The translations under genes and the position numbers were made by a program. From UBA11373 sp035291545 (GTDB lineage Bacteria; Actinomycetota; Acidimicrobiia; Spongiisociales; UBA11373), in the NCBI GenBank assembly GCA_035291545.1, contig DATDRW010000027.1, forward strand, positions 1 through 29,782: DNA of 29,782 bases, read 5' to 3'. The notes beneath the pieces were generated by a model. That model ran no database searches. It worked only from the letters and a program-made list of their open reading frames with translations, and was not told where the DNA came from. Position 1 is the first letter of the stretch. The number at the start of each line of letters is the position of its first letter. Below are positions 21,232 through 29,364 of the stretch, one piece after another.

Positions 21232-23172
21232 TCAGCCGGCCCCCAGCCACGCCCTGATTCGGGCAGCGACCAACTCCGGAGTGAAGCCCCACTCCGCGGC
21301 GATGCGCTCGTATGGCGCCGAGGCGCCGAAATGGTCGATCCCGATGGTGAGCCCATCCCTACCCACGATGCGCTCCCAGCCAAACGTCGTCGCCGCCTCC
21401 AGCGAGGCGATCGGCAGTCCGTCGCCGAGGACCGTGCTGCGATATCCGGGTTCCTGGGCGAAGAACGCCTCCCAGCAGGGGAGGGAGACGACCCGCAACG
21501 ACACCCCGTCACCGTCGAGAAACTCTGCGGCCCCGAGGGCGACCCACACCTCCGAACCGGTCGCCACCAACACCGCATCCGAGCCGTCGCGGAGCACATA
21601 TCCCCCACGATGGGCACTCCCCTCCCGGCCCGAGCGATCGAGGACAGGCACCGGCTGCCGGGTCAGCACGAGGCAGGTGGGACCCCCGGTGCGGGCCAAG
21701 GCCATCTCCCAAGCCTCGGCGGTCTCGCCGGCGTCGGCGGGACGGATCACCCACAGGTTCGGCATCGCCCGCAGCGACGCCAGGTGCTCGATCGGCTGGT
21801 GGGTCGGCCCGTCCTCGCCGAGGAACACGGAGTCGTGCGTGTACACGAAGATCGAGGGAGCCCCCATGAGCGCGGCCAAGCGGGTCGCGGGCCGCATGTA
21901 GTCGTTGAACACGAGGAAGGTCGCCCCGAACGGGCGGAGGCCGCCGTGGATCGCCATCCCGTTGACTGCGGCCCCCATGGCGTGCTCGCGCACCCCGAAG
22001 CGGACGTTACGACCGGCGGGATCGTCCTGGAAGTCGGCGGTACCGTCGATGAGGGTGTTGGTCGACGGCTCGAGGTCGGCGGAGCCACCGAAGAGTGCCG
22101 GGAACCCGGCAGCCAGTCGGTTGATGGCACGCCCCGAGGCCTTGCGGGTCTCGACCTTCTGACCGATCTCGTAGCCGAGCGAGCCGAGTTGGGGCGGAGC
22201 CGGCGAGTAGTGAGCGGCCCACAACGCGGCGGTCGTCGGATCCATCCCGGCGTGTCGCGTCTTCCATTCCCGATGGGCGGAGCGCCCCCGATCCATCGCC
22301 GACCGAAAGAACTGGGTCACCTCAGCGGGCACGGTGAACGACGGCAGCTCCCATCCGATGTTCGCCTTGAACCCGGCGATCTCGGTCTCCCCCAGCGGAC
22401 TGCCGTGGGACTTGGCGGTGTCCTGCAGGGTGGGGGCCCCATAGGCGATGTGGGTGTGGCATCCGAGGAGCGATGGCCGCTCGTCGGCGTTGGCGGCGAG
22501 GATCGCTTGGTGGATCGCCTGACGATCATGCCCGTCCACTTCGAGCGTGTGCCACCCGAAGGCACGGAACCTGGCGAGAACGTCCTCGGTGAAGGTGACA
22601 TCGGTGCTGCCACCGATCGAGATCCCGTTGTCGTCGTAGAGATAGGTGAGCCGGTCCAGCGCCAACCGTCCCGCCAGCGAACCCGACTCGGAAGAGATCC
22701 CCTCCATGAGGTCACCGTCGCTCACCAGGGCATAGGTGCGATGGTTGACAAGTTCCTCGCCCAGAACCGCCCGCAGGTGGGCCTCGGCGATGGCCAACCC
22801 GACTGCGGTGCCGAATCCCTGGCCGAGCGGTCCGGTGGTCGTCTCGATCCCGCGACGAGGATCGCGCTCAGGGTGACCCGGCGTCGCCGATCCCCATTGC
22901 CGGAAGGAGCGGATGTCGTCCATCGTCATCGGAAAACCGCTGAGGTGGAGCAGCGAGTAGAGCAGCATCGAACCGTGGCCGTTGCTCAGCACGAAGCGGT
23001 CGCGGTCGGGCCATTCGGGGTGCTCGGGATCGACCAGCAGATGACGGCCCCACAGCACGACCGCGATATCGGCCATCCCCATGGGCATTCCGGGATGCCC
23101 ACTGTCGGCCCGCTGGACCGCGTCGATGCTCAGGACGCGGATGGTGTCGACGGCGAGTTGCTCTGGGTTCAC
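21232..23172 (-). CDS. tkt: Transketolase
   Basis: 646 aa from GTG 23172, which follows a GGAGGT site; the open frame continues further upstream only as a shadow of the M24 peptidase gene. The thiamine-diphosphate module has IDAVQRADSGHPGMPMG near the N-terminus, TTGPLGQG, and the metal/TPP motif SDGDLMEG with Asp152 and Asp154, followed by DDNGISI. The pyrimidine domain has FGVREHAMGAAVNGMA with its catalytic Glu, and HDSVFLGEDGPTHQPIEH. It moves two-carbon ketol units between sugar phosphates in the pentose phosphate pathway. The gene lies 17 bp downstream of the M24 peptidase, so the two probably share a transcript. Length and motifs are normal. Confidence 0.95.
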   Translation of the reverse strand: MNPEQLAVDTIRVLSIDAVQRADSGHPGMPMGMADIAVVLWGRHLLVDPEHPEWPDRDRFVLSNGHGSMLLYSLLHLSGFPMTMDDIRSFRQWGSATPGHPERDPRRGIETTTGPLGQGFGTAVGLAIAEAHLRAVLGEELVNHRTYALVSDGDLMEGISSESGSLAGRLALDRLTYLYDDNGISIGGSTDVTFTEDVLARFRAFGWHTLEVDGHDRQAIHQAILAANADERPSLLGCHTHIAYGAPTLQDTAKSHGSPLGETEIAGFKANIGWELPSFTVPAEVTQFFRSAMDRGRSAHREWKTRHAGMDPTTAALWAAHYSPAPPQLGSLGYEIGQKVETRKASGRAINRLAAGFPALFGGSADLEPSTNTLIDGTADFQDDPAGRNVRFGVREHAMGAAVNGMAIHGGLRPFGATFLVFNDYMRPATRLAALMGAPSIFVYTHDSVFLGEDGPTHQPIEHLASLRAMPNLWVIRPADAGETAEAWEMALARTGGPTCLVLTRQPVPVLDRSGREGSAHRGGYVLRDGSDAVLVATGSEVWVALGAAEFLDGDGVSLRVVSLPCWEAFFAQEPGYRSTVLGDGLPIASLEAATTFGWERIVGRDGLTIGIDHFGASAPYERIAAEWGFTPELVAARIRAWLGAG

Positions 23173-23177
23173 GAAGT

Positions 23178-23183
23178 ACCTCC
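23178..23183 (-). promoter_or_regulatory. Shine-Dalgarno site GGAGGT for transketolase
   Basis: GGAGGT located 5 bp before GTG 23172 in the short gap after the M24 peptidase stop. It decides the otherwise ambiguous GTG start. Confidence 0.75.
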
Positions 23184-23189
23184 GGTCGG

Positions 23190-24287
23190 CTACCCGACCA
23201 GGTGCAGGTGCCGCGGTGATCGATTCAACTCGTCGATACCAGTGGCGCCGCAGGCAACGATGTCTTCGATCCGCATTCCGAACCGGTCGGGAACGTAGAT
23301 CCCGGGTTCGATCGAGAAGGTCATACCCGGTTCGAGGGCAATCCCATTGCCTTCGACCACGTAGGGATGCTCGTGCACTTCGAGTCCGATGCCGTGTCCG
23401 GTGCGGTGGATGAAGCGGTCCCCGTAGCCGGCGGCCGCGATCACGGCGCGCGTCGCCCGATCCACCTCCTCGGCGGCCACGCCAGGTCGCACCGCGGCCC
23501 GACCCGCCGCCTGCGCAGCCTCCAGTACCGCAAATGCCTCCGCCACCTCGGCGTCGGGCTCGCCGACGAAGAAGGTCCGGGTGGTATCGGAGCAATACCC
23601 ACGCCACCGGCCACCAAAGTCGACGACGACGGTGTCGCCCTCCTGGATCACCCGGTGCGACGCCTCGTGGTGGGGTGATGCCGCGTTGGGACCGGACGCC
23701 ACTATGGCGAAGGGCGCGGTGTCATGACCTTCGGCCAGCACCCGGTTCTGTACCTCTTCGGAGAGGTCGCGCTCGGTCCGACCGGCGAATTGCACCGAGT
23801 CGAGCGCGGCGACCACACGATCCGTGGCCTCGGCGGCGGCGCGCAACAGAGCGAGTTCACTGGGGTCCTTGCGCATCCGGAGCTCGCGGGTGACCGCCGA
23901 CGCGGACACGAATGCCGTCTTCGGCATCTGGCGCTGTAGCGCCATGAGGAAGAGCGCCCAGGTCTGATCGCCCAAGGCAGCCTTGGTGGCCCCGCCGGCG
24001 TGGGCGGCAACGATGGCCACCGGATCCTCGGTCTCGTCCCACGGGAGAACCGCAAAAGCATCCCCGCGCGGTACCACCCGGGGCGCCTCCAAACGGGGTA
24101 CCACCATCGTGGCGTCGGCGTCGCGGGGCACGACGAGCATGGTGAGCCGCTCCAAAGGGGTGGCCTCGTATCCGCTGAAGTAGGGAAGGTCCGCTCCGAC
24201 CGAGAGCAGCACCACATCGACGCCGCTCGCAGACATGAGTTTGCGGGCACGATCGAGACGGGCGGCGTAATCGGCGTCGGGGAACAT
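23190..24287 (-). CDS. M24-family metallopeptidase (Xaa-Pro aminopeptidase/dipeptidase-like)
   Basis: 365 aa from ATG 24287. The N-terminal creatinase-like domain (about 1-130) contains VDVVLLSVGADLPYFSGY. The pita-bread catalytic domain carries all five metal ligands: Asp223 (VVVDFGG), Asp234 (SDTTRT), His298 (TGHGIG), Glu327 (SIEPG) and Glu341 (RIED), together with EVHEHP. Such enzymes cleave Xaa-Pro bonds in peptides in the cytoplasm, although some relatives act on other substrates. No Shine-Dalgarno precedes 24287. TACGCT at 24301-24296 could be a -10 element of a leaderless transcript, and a GTG at 24308 is an alternative start. The longer frame upstream is a shadow of the DUF222 gene. 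Transketolase follows after 17 bp. Confidence 0.92.
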   Translation of the reverse strand: MFPDADYAARLDRARKLMSASGVDVVLLSVGADLPYFSGYEATPLERLTMLVVPRDADATMVVPRLEAPRVVPRGDAFAVLPWDETEDPVAIVAAHAGGATKAALGDQTWALFLMALQRQMPKTAFVSASAVTRELRMRKDPSELALLRAAAEATDRVVAALDSVQFAGRTERDLSEEVQNRVLAEGHDTAPFAIVASGPNAASPHHEASHRVIQEGDTVVVDFGGRWRGYCSDTTRTFFVGEPDAEVAEAFAVLEAAQAAGRAAVRPGVAAEEVDRATRAVIAAAGYGDRFIHRTGHGIGLEVHEHPYVVEGNGIALEPGMTFSIEPGIYVPDRFGMRIEDIVACGATGIDELNRSPRHLHLVG

Positions 24288-24318
24288 GGGGGCAGAGCGT
24301 AGTGACACCACCCCGAGG

Positions 24319-25449
24319 TCATTCCCGTATCGGATACGGCGCTTGGTCGTGAGCCATCCGGTGATGGCGGCGGCAGAGGAGTCGGAGGTTGTCGACGCGG
24401 GTGGGCCCGCCGTCGGCCCAGTGGACGATGTGGTGGGCGTCGCACCAGCGGTGGGGACGGTCGCATCCGGGATGGGTGCAGCCTCCATCACGATGGATGA
24501 GCGCCCGCCGAATGTGCGTCGGGATGGTGCGGGAGGCTCGCCCCGCGCTCATGCGATCGTCGATCTCGGTGACGGAGGCGTCACATGCGATCCGCTGCGC
24601 GGTGGCGGGGGTGATGACGGTGCCGTCGAGTTCGCACGGCCAGCCGGGAACTCCCGTGGCGAGCACCTCGGGAGAAACGACGAGCGTGAGGTGCGGGCGG
24701 ATACCACCGGACACAGGGGTATCGCCATGTTCGAGGTGATCGTTGCACAGGTCGACGAGAGCGTCGGCGCGCCGCTGAGGGAGCGACCGGGTATCGGATG
24801 GATCGAGTTGGGTGGGTTCCACGAGCGACCGAATGGCGGTGAGCACGATATCACCGGACTCGGGATCGAGATCTCCGTCCAGCCGAACCATGCCCCCGTA
24901 GGTGTCGGATATGGAAAGGCGGCGGCGGTTGATCAGATGGCGCTCGTTGGTTGCGGCCGCCTCCTGGTCCGCGGCCTGACACCAGTACTCGACGACACGG
25001 CGGGCGTCGGCGACTGAGAGGCCCGCAATGGTGTTGACGAGAACTGACTCATCACGCTCGAACAGGTCCGGCGAGATGCCGGCGGCGCGGAGCAACATCG
25101 ACACGCGAGGGCGATCTATCGCCGCGGAGGTAAAGGCTTCCCGCAGCGTGTCGTGCTGGACAAGCCCGCGGGCTTCGATCACCCGACGGCGCGCCTCGGT
25201 ACCCGACACCCCGGTCGTGTCCCTCACGAACGCAGTGGAAGTCAGATAGCCGGCAACCTCGAACGACCGGTCACGGTCGATCTGCCCGAGCAAGTCGGCG
25301 GCGTGCGCCTGGAGCATCGTGATTTCGCGACACACCCGTACGTACTCGTCGACAGGATGCTCTACCGCCCAGACCGGGCTGTCGGTTCGCATGGTCTCCA
25401 TTGCGACAAGGTACGACGGGGGTGTGACAGGAAGGGGTGTGGTCGGCAT
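24319..25449 (-). CDS. DUF222 / HNH endonuclease (13E12 repeat family), full length
   Basis: 376 aa. The N-terminal DUF222 domain is mainly helical (about 30-260), with PQRRADALVDLCNDHLEHGD matching the corresponding part of the left-edge paralogue. The C-terminal HNH domain has CTHPGC, WCDAHHIVHWADGGPTR, VDNLRLLCRRHH and a final His. It is homologous to the gene at 1-912 along its length, with the strongest nucleotide similarity around the HNH core, and lies in the opposite orientation. The start at 25449 follows a G-rich GGGAGGGG directly upstream; ATGs at 25401 and 25392 are alternatives. Function of the family is unknown; copies behave as dispersed repeats in actinobacterial genomes and can serve as phage integration targets (phiRv1 in REP13E12). 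Confidence 0.92.
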   Translation of the reverse strand: MPTTPLPVTPPSYLVAMETMRTDSPVWAVEHPVDEYVRVCREITMLQAHAADLLGQIDRDRSFEVAGYLTSTAFVRDTTGVSGTEARRRVIEARGLVQHDTLREAFTSAAIDRPRVSMLLRAAGISPDLFERDESVLVNTIAGLSVADARRVVEYWCQAADQEAAATNERHLINRRRLSISDTYGGMVRLDGDLDPESGDIVLTAIRSLVEPTQLDPSDTRSLPQRRADALVDLCNDHLEHGDTPVSGGIRPHLTLVVSPEVLATGVPGWPCELDGTVITPATAQRIACDASVTEIDDRMSAGRASRTIPTHIRRALIHRDGGCTHPGCDRPHRWCDAHHIVHWADGGPTRVDNLRLLCRRHHRMAHDQAPYPIRE

Positions 25450-25572
25450 CCCCTCCCCCGGCGTGCGGTAAGGGTTTGGGAGGGGCTGCTGGAGAGGTCA
25501 GGGGCCCCGAGGGGCTCGATCTCATGGTCTTGGTCATCGCTCCGGCGATAAGCCGAACGTGGGAAACACCCA
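25450..25572. other. G-rich intergenic region between DUF222-HNH and phosphotransferase genes
   Basis: 123 bp without a visible gene. It contains G-rich stretches at 25479-25492 and 25499-25517 that recur, exactly or with one mismatch, in the gene-free tail at 29655-29741. It must contain the promoter of the DUF222 gene if that gene is not read through from the upstream phosphotransferase gene. Confidence 0.4.
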
Positions 25573-26562
25573 TCAGCCTCCAATGACCTCGTCCACGATG
25601 GCGACCGCGGGGCCCCCAACCTCTCGCCACCGTTGGTACACCGCCGCCAGCCCCGGTAGGTGGGCGCCGATGGCGGCGGTACTGCGCATCCCAAGTGCCT
25701 CCGGCCCGAGGCGGAGGCTCACCACTCCCGAGAACAGCCTGCGCATCGCGGCGAGGGCTTCGAAGAACTCCAGATGCTCGACGGGCTCCCCAACCGCGGT
25801 GCGGTAGGCCTCAAGGTGGATGGCACCGGCCTCCGGAAGCCTGTTTGAGATCCAGAGGATCATCGAGGCAGCGAGGTCAAGGCGGACATCGTTGATCGTC
25901 GCCGCGGTCCAGTCGATGACAACTGGGCCCGCTACCGGTGAATCGATCACATTCCATGGGTGCAGATCCCAGTGCACCAGTCCGGGTCTGCCGGGAGGCA
26001 CCGTGGGTGCCGCGGCGGCAGCGAAGTCCATCGCCGCGCCGAATCCGGCGAGTCCGGTGGAGGTAATCACTTCGCGCCATTCCCCGAGAAGGCGGGCCAC
26101 CTGGCGCTGTGGATCGAGGTGTCCCATCACACCGTCGGCGAGCAGACTCCGAGGGTCGAGTACGTGCAGACGCGCCTGCAACCGGCCCAACTCCGCCGCT
26201 CCCCAGCCGGGGCGGTTCGCGAGCAGCGGTCCGTCGATCCTCTCCAAGATGATGAAGGGCAGTCCAAGGTGCTGGGCGTCGGTCTCGAGTGCTATCAGTT
26301 CGGGAACCGGGTAACCGGCTTTGGCGAGTGCCAGCAACGCCCGGCTCTCGACCTCCGCCTTGCTCGGTCCGTCGGCACCGTGATACTCGCGGAGGACGAG
26401 GCGCCGGTCACCAAGGGTGAATCCCCAGATCTCGCTTTCCCACCCCGCCGCGACCGACTCCCATCCGTTGATTGCGTCCAGCAGTCCCTGCGTTCGGCAC
26501 CAGACCTCAAAGCGGGTTTGCCGGCGTTGGGTGCCGGGTGCGTCAGGATCCGTGGGCGACAT
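25573..26562 (-). CDS. APH-family phosphotransferase (aminoglycoside phosphotransferase / choline kinase-like fold)
   Basis: 329 aa from ATG 26562, which has GGAGGAG 8 bp upstream. The protein kinase-like fold is shown by LVLREYHG (ATP-binding Lys replaced by Arg/Glu context in the N-lobe), LPFIILERIDG as the hinge, the catalytic loop GLVHWDLHPWNV with Asp199, and VVIDWTAA with metal-binding Asp217. Known members phosphorylate aminoglycosides, choline, homoserine, sugars or other small molecules; nothing here identifies the substrate, and resistance should not be assumed. It is divergent from the MMPL transporter over 222 bp and reads towards the DUF222 gene. In the N-lobe I cannot place the usual ATP-binding Lys with certainty. 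Confidence 0.85.
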   Translation of the reverse strand: MSPTDPDAPGTQRRQTRFEVWCRTQGLLDAINGWESVAAGWESEIWGFTLGDRRLVLREYHGADGPSKAEVESRALLALAKAGYPVPELIALETDAQHLGLPFIILERIDGPLLANRPGWGAAELGRLQARLHVLDPRSLLADGVMGHLDPQRQVARLLGEWREVITSTGLAGFGAAMDFAAAAAPTVPPGRPGLVHWDLHPWNVIDSPVAGPVVIDWTAATINDVRLDLAASMILWISNRLPEAGAIHLEAYRTAVGEPVEHLEFFEALAAMRRLFSGVVSLRLGPEALGMRSTAAIGAHLPGLAAVYQRWREVGGPAVAIVDEVIGG

Positions 26563-26784
26563 GGTTGACGCTCCTCCAACAGGCCTCCGAAGCTTGGTCG
26601 GGAGCGATCGAGCAGGGCGGCACGGTCGGACACTACGCGAGTGGCTGGCGCGAAACCGTCGCCCTGGCCATCCCACCCGATAGGGGTCAGTCGCTCCCTA
26701 CCCACCCGATGCCGTACTCGAGTCTTTGCTAGTGTCGCCCGAATCACGGGCGGGGGCGCGCAGTTCCTTGAGAGGGGGCCTGCG
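26563..26784. promoter_or_regulatory. Divergent intergenic region, phosphotransferase / MMPL transporter
   Basis: 222 bp between divergent genes. TAGTGT occurs at 26730-26735 on the plus strand and at 26635-26630 on the minus strand, each oriented towards one of the genes and resembling a -10 element, but neither has a recognisable -35 at 16-18 bp. GAGAGGGGG at about 26770-26778 is the MMPL ribosome site. Confidence 0.35.
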
Positions 26785-28977
26785 ATGGCTCGACTTGGGT
26801 TGACGGGAAGGCTCGCCGACACCTGCGGGAGACATCCGTGGCGGACGCTCCTGTGCTGGCTCCTACTCCTAGGTGCCGCCTTCGTCCTTGCAGGCGGACT
26901 GGGAGACGTCCTGACCGATCAGCAGGGACTCACCGTGGAGACCGACTCGATCCGAGGTGACGCCCTCATCGAGGAGCGCCTCACCGGGGTCGCCCCGGCT
27001 CAGGAGTTCATCGTGGTCGAGGCGGAGAGCCTGACCTTCTCCGATCCCGGATTCGTCGGTGTGCTCGGCGATCTTGTCGCGTCACTGCGAGGCCTGGACA
27101 CCGTCAGCGCCGTCGTAAGCCCTCTCGATGGCGCTCCCGGATTGGTATCAGCGGATGGCACGGTCGCGCTCGTGGTCGCCACGCTCGCCGGCGATCCCGA
27201 CGACGCCGTCGACAATGCCGAGCCCCTTGTCCAGATCGTAAAGGCCACCGATGACCTAGATGGCTATCGCGCGGCCGCCGTCGGCAACGGTTCGATCAGT
27301 GGCGCGTTCAACACCCTCGCGGAGGAGACGTTGGTACGGGGCGAAACCCTGGGCATTCCCACAGCGATCGTCATCCTGATCTTCGTTCTCGGGGCCGTGG
27401 TTGCGGCTGGCGTCCCGCTCATCGTGGCCCTGATGTCGATCTTCCTCGCCTTTGGTCTGAGCGCTCTGGTGGGCAAGGCGTACGAGTTGTCCTTCTTCGT
27501 GGTCAACATGATCATGATGATCGGCCTCGCCGTCGGCATCGACTACACGCTGTTCATCGTGCAGCGATACAGAGAGGAAAGGGCGCAAGGTCGTGACGTG
27601 CACGCGGCCGTGGTGCGGGCTGCGGATACCGCGACCCGAGCGGTGGTGTTTTCGGGCATGACGGTCGTGATTGCGCTGCTGGGGCTGATGTACATGCCGG
27701 ACAACATCATGCGCAGTCTCGGGATCGGAGCCATCGTCGTGGTGATCGCCACCGGACTCGCTGCCACCACGGCCCTGCCGGCGATCTTGCGTCTCCTGGG
27801 CGACCGGATCAACAAACTGAGGGTGCCGTTCTCATCGAAGGCTCACTACCACGAAGGCGGCGGGCGGATGTGGCATCGGATCACCCAGGTGGTTACGGCG
27901 CGGCCCGCGGTGTCGATCGTCCTTGCGGCCGGGGTGCTGCTTGCCGCGGCCTCGTCGTTTCTCACCATGGAAACGGGACAGAACTTCATCGGATCTCTAC
28001 CCGATGACAGCGATTCCGTGTACGGCTGGCAGACACTCAATCGCGAGTTCGACACCGGGGCGATCACGACTCCCGTAGTAGTCGCAGCTGACGATGTCTC
28101 CGACCCGGCGATCGCGACTGCGGTCGAGTCGCTCATCGCCGCTCTCGACGCAGATCCCGCATACGGCGAGGTCACGACCAGGGTGGGTCCGGCCGGTGAC
28201 GTGCTGGTGCTCGATGCGGTCTTCAAGCTCGATCCGTCGACGGCCGAGGCCAAGCAGGCATTGGTGAACCTCCGAAGTGAGCTGATCCCAGCAGCGTTTG
28301 CCGGAGTGGATGCCGAGGTCGTGGTGACCGGGAATGTGGCGTATACGTTCGACTACGCCCACGTCATCGGCAGCCGCAGTCCGGTGATCATCGTGTTCGT
28401 TCTCGCTCTGAGCTTCGTTCTGCTCATGATGATCTTCCGCTCGATCGTGGTCCCGCTCAAGGCGATCATCATGAACCTCCTGTCCGTGGGAGCGGCGTAT
28501 GGGATGCTGGTGCTGGTGTTCCAGCACGGCATCGGAGCCGGAGTGCTTGGGCTGCGTCAGACCGACGTCATCGAGGTCTGGATCCCGATGTTCCTGTTCA
28601 CGGTGTTGTTCGGGCTCTCGATGGACTACCACATCTTCCTGCTCAGCCGAATCAAGGAGAACTACGACCAGACCGGCGACAACATCGGATCGGTGGCCTT
28701 CGGCCTCGGTTCGACCGGGGCGATCATCACCGGAGCAGCGCTGATCATGGTGGCCGTGTTCGGGGGATTCGCCGCGGGCGATCTGGTGATGTTCCAGCAG
28801 ATGGGATTCGGGTTGGGTGTTGCGGTGATCCTCGACGCCACCATCGTTCGCTCGGTGCTGGTGCCGGCCACGATGGCCCTGCTGGGAGCGCGCAACTGGT
28901 ATCTACCCAGATGGTTGGAGTGGCTCCCGCGGATCCACATCGAGGCGCCGGCCGAGGAGGTGACACCGCGGCGGTGA
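26785..28977 (+). CDS. MMPL/RND-superfamily membrane transporter
   Basis: 730 aa with about 12 transmembrane helices in the MMPL layout: one helix at about 20-40, a periplasmic loop, five helices, then a repeat of this pattern in the second half. Sequence hallmarks are GIDYTLFIVQRYREE after the fourth helix of the first half and the equivalent SMDYHIFLLSRIKE in the second; the Asp-Tyr pairs of these two motifs correspond to the proton-relay DY pairs of MmpL3. No large cytoplasmic C-terminal domain follows. MMPL proteins export lipids, glycolipids or small molecules using the proton gradient; the substrate is unknown here. Start 26785 is chosen from a GAGAGGGGG site; upstream in-frame sequence is atypical. 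Confidence 0.92.
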   Translation: MARLGLTGRLADTCGRHPWRTLLCWLLLLGAAFVLAGGLGDVLTDQQGLTVETDSIRGDALIEERLTGVAPAQEFIVVEAESLTFSDPGFVGVLGDLVASLRGLDTVSAVVSPLDGAPGLVSADGTVALVVATLAGDPDDAVDNAEPLVQIVKATDDLDGYRAAAVGNGSISGAFNTLAEETLVRGETLGIPTAIVILIFVLGAVVAAGVPLIVALMSIFLAFGLSALVGKAYELSFFVVNMIMMIGLAVGIDYTLFIVQRYREERAQGRDVHAAVVRAADTATRAVVFSGMTVVIALLGLMYMPDNIMRSLGIGAIVVVIATGLAATTALPAILRLLGDRINKLRVPFSSKAHYHEGGGRMWHRITQVVTARPAVSIVLAAGVLLAAASSFLTMETGQNFIGSLPDDSDSVYGWQTLNREFDTGAITTPVVVAADDVSDPAIATAVESLIAALDADPAYGEVTTRVGPAGDVLVLDAVFKLDPSTAEAKQALVNLRSELIPAAFAGVDAEVVVTGNVAYTFDYAHVIGSRSPVIIVFVLALSFVLLMMIFRSIVVPLKAIIMNLLSVGAAYGMLVLVFQHGIGAGVLGLRQTDVIEVWIPMFLFTVLFGLSMDYHIFLLSRIKENYDQTGDNIGSVAFGLGSTGAIITGAALIMVAVFGGFAAGDLVMFQQMGFGLGVAVILDATIVRSVLVPATMALLGARNWYLPRWLEWLPRIHIEAPAEEVTPRR

Positions 28978-29058
28978 TGCCTGGCGCGTGGGTTGGCGGC
29001 GGCGAAACGAACGTGGTCTTGACAGACCTGCCAGGACGAGCTCCGAAGGGAGAGGACG

Positions 29059-29364
29059 ATGTCCGAATCGGACGATGCCGCATACGAGCGAGCGTTGAAG
29101 CGTGTCAAGGAGTATCGGGACTTCTACAGCCATGTGATTGTGTACGTCGTCGTGAACGTCGTCTTGGTTGTGATCGACGTCCGGGATGGGGACAAGGGGG
29201 ACATCAGCTTTCTGGGTCTCAACTGGGCGTTCTGGCCGCTCCTCGGATGGGGGATCGCCGTCGTGTTGCAGGGACTCCAACTGTTCGGGTTCGGTAGCCG
29301 GTGGGAGGAGCGGAAGCTGAAGAGCCTCTTGGAAGAGGAGCGTCGACGCGAGGGCGACCTTTGA
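29059..29364 (+). CDS. 2TM-domain small membrane protein, 101 aa
   Basis: ATG 29059 follows GGGAGAGG at a good distance. The sequence matches the 2TM domain pattern: an N-terminal helix AYERALKRVKEYRDFYSH, a first transmembrane helix at about 24-42 (VIVYVVVNVVLVVIDV), a connecting loop with NWAFWPLLGWGIAV, a second helix at about 55-73, and an acidic/basic amphipathic tail (RKLKSLLEEERRREGDL). In other bacteria this domain occurs alone or fused to histidine kinases or regulators; its function is not established. It lies 81 bp after the MMPL gene in the same orientation and could be co-transcribed. Confidence 0.85.
   Translation: MSESDDAAYERALKRVKEYRDFYSHVIVYVVVNVVLVVIDVRDGDKGDISFLGLNWAFWPLLGWGIAVVLQGLQLFGFGSRWEERKLKSLLEEERRREGDL

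Noticed and set aside
21331..23298. Long plus-strand open frame opposite transketolase
   Set aside because: Transketolase motifs on the minus strand are complete; the plus-strand product is unlike any protein family I know.
24288..24491. N-terminal extension of the M24 peptidase upstream of 24287
   Set aside because: It is Thr/Ser/Pro-rich and overlaps the 3' end of the DUF222-HNH gene in another frame; the creatinase-like domain starts normally at 24287.
25573..26562. Reading the APH-fold gene as an antibiotic-resistance determinant
   Set aside because: The fold covers many small-molecule kinases; no specific aminoglycoside-kinase features are visible and there is no mobile element next to it.
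29019..29024. Perfect TTGACA upstream of the 2TM gene, considered as a -35 box
   Set aside because: The sequence 17 bp downstream (TCCGAA) and neighbouring positions do not resemble a -10 element, so a promoter is not claimed.
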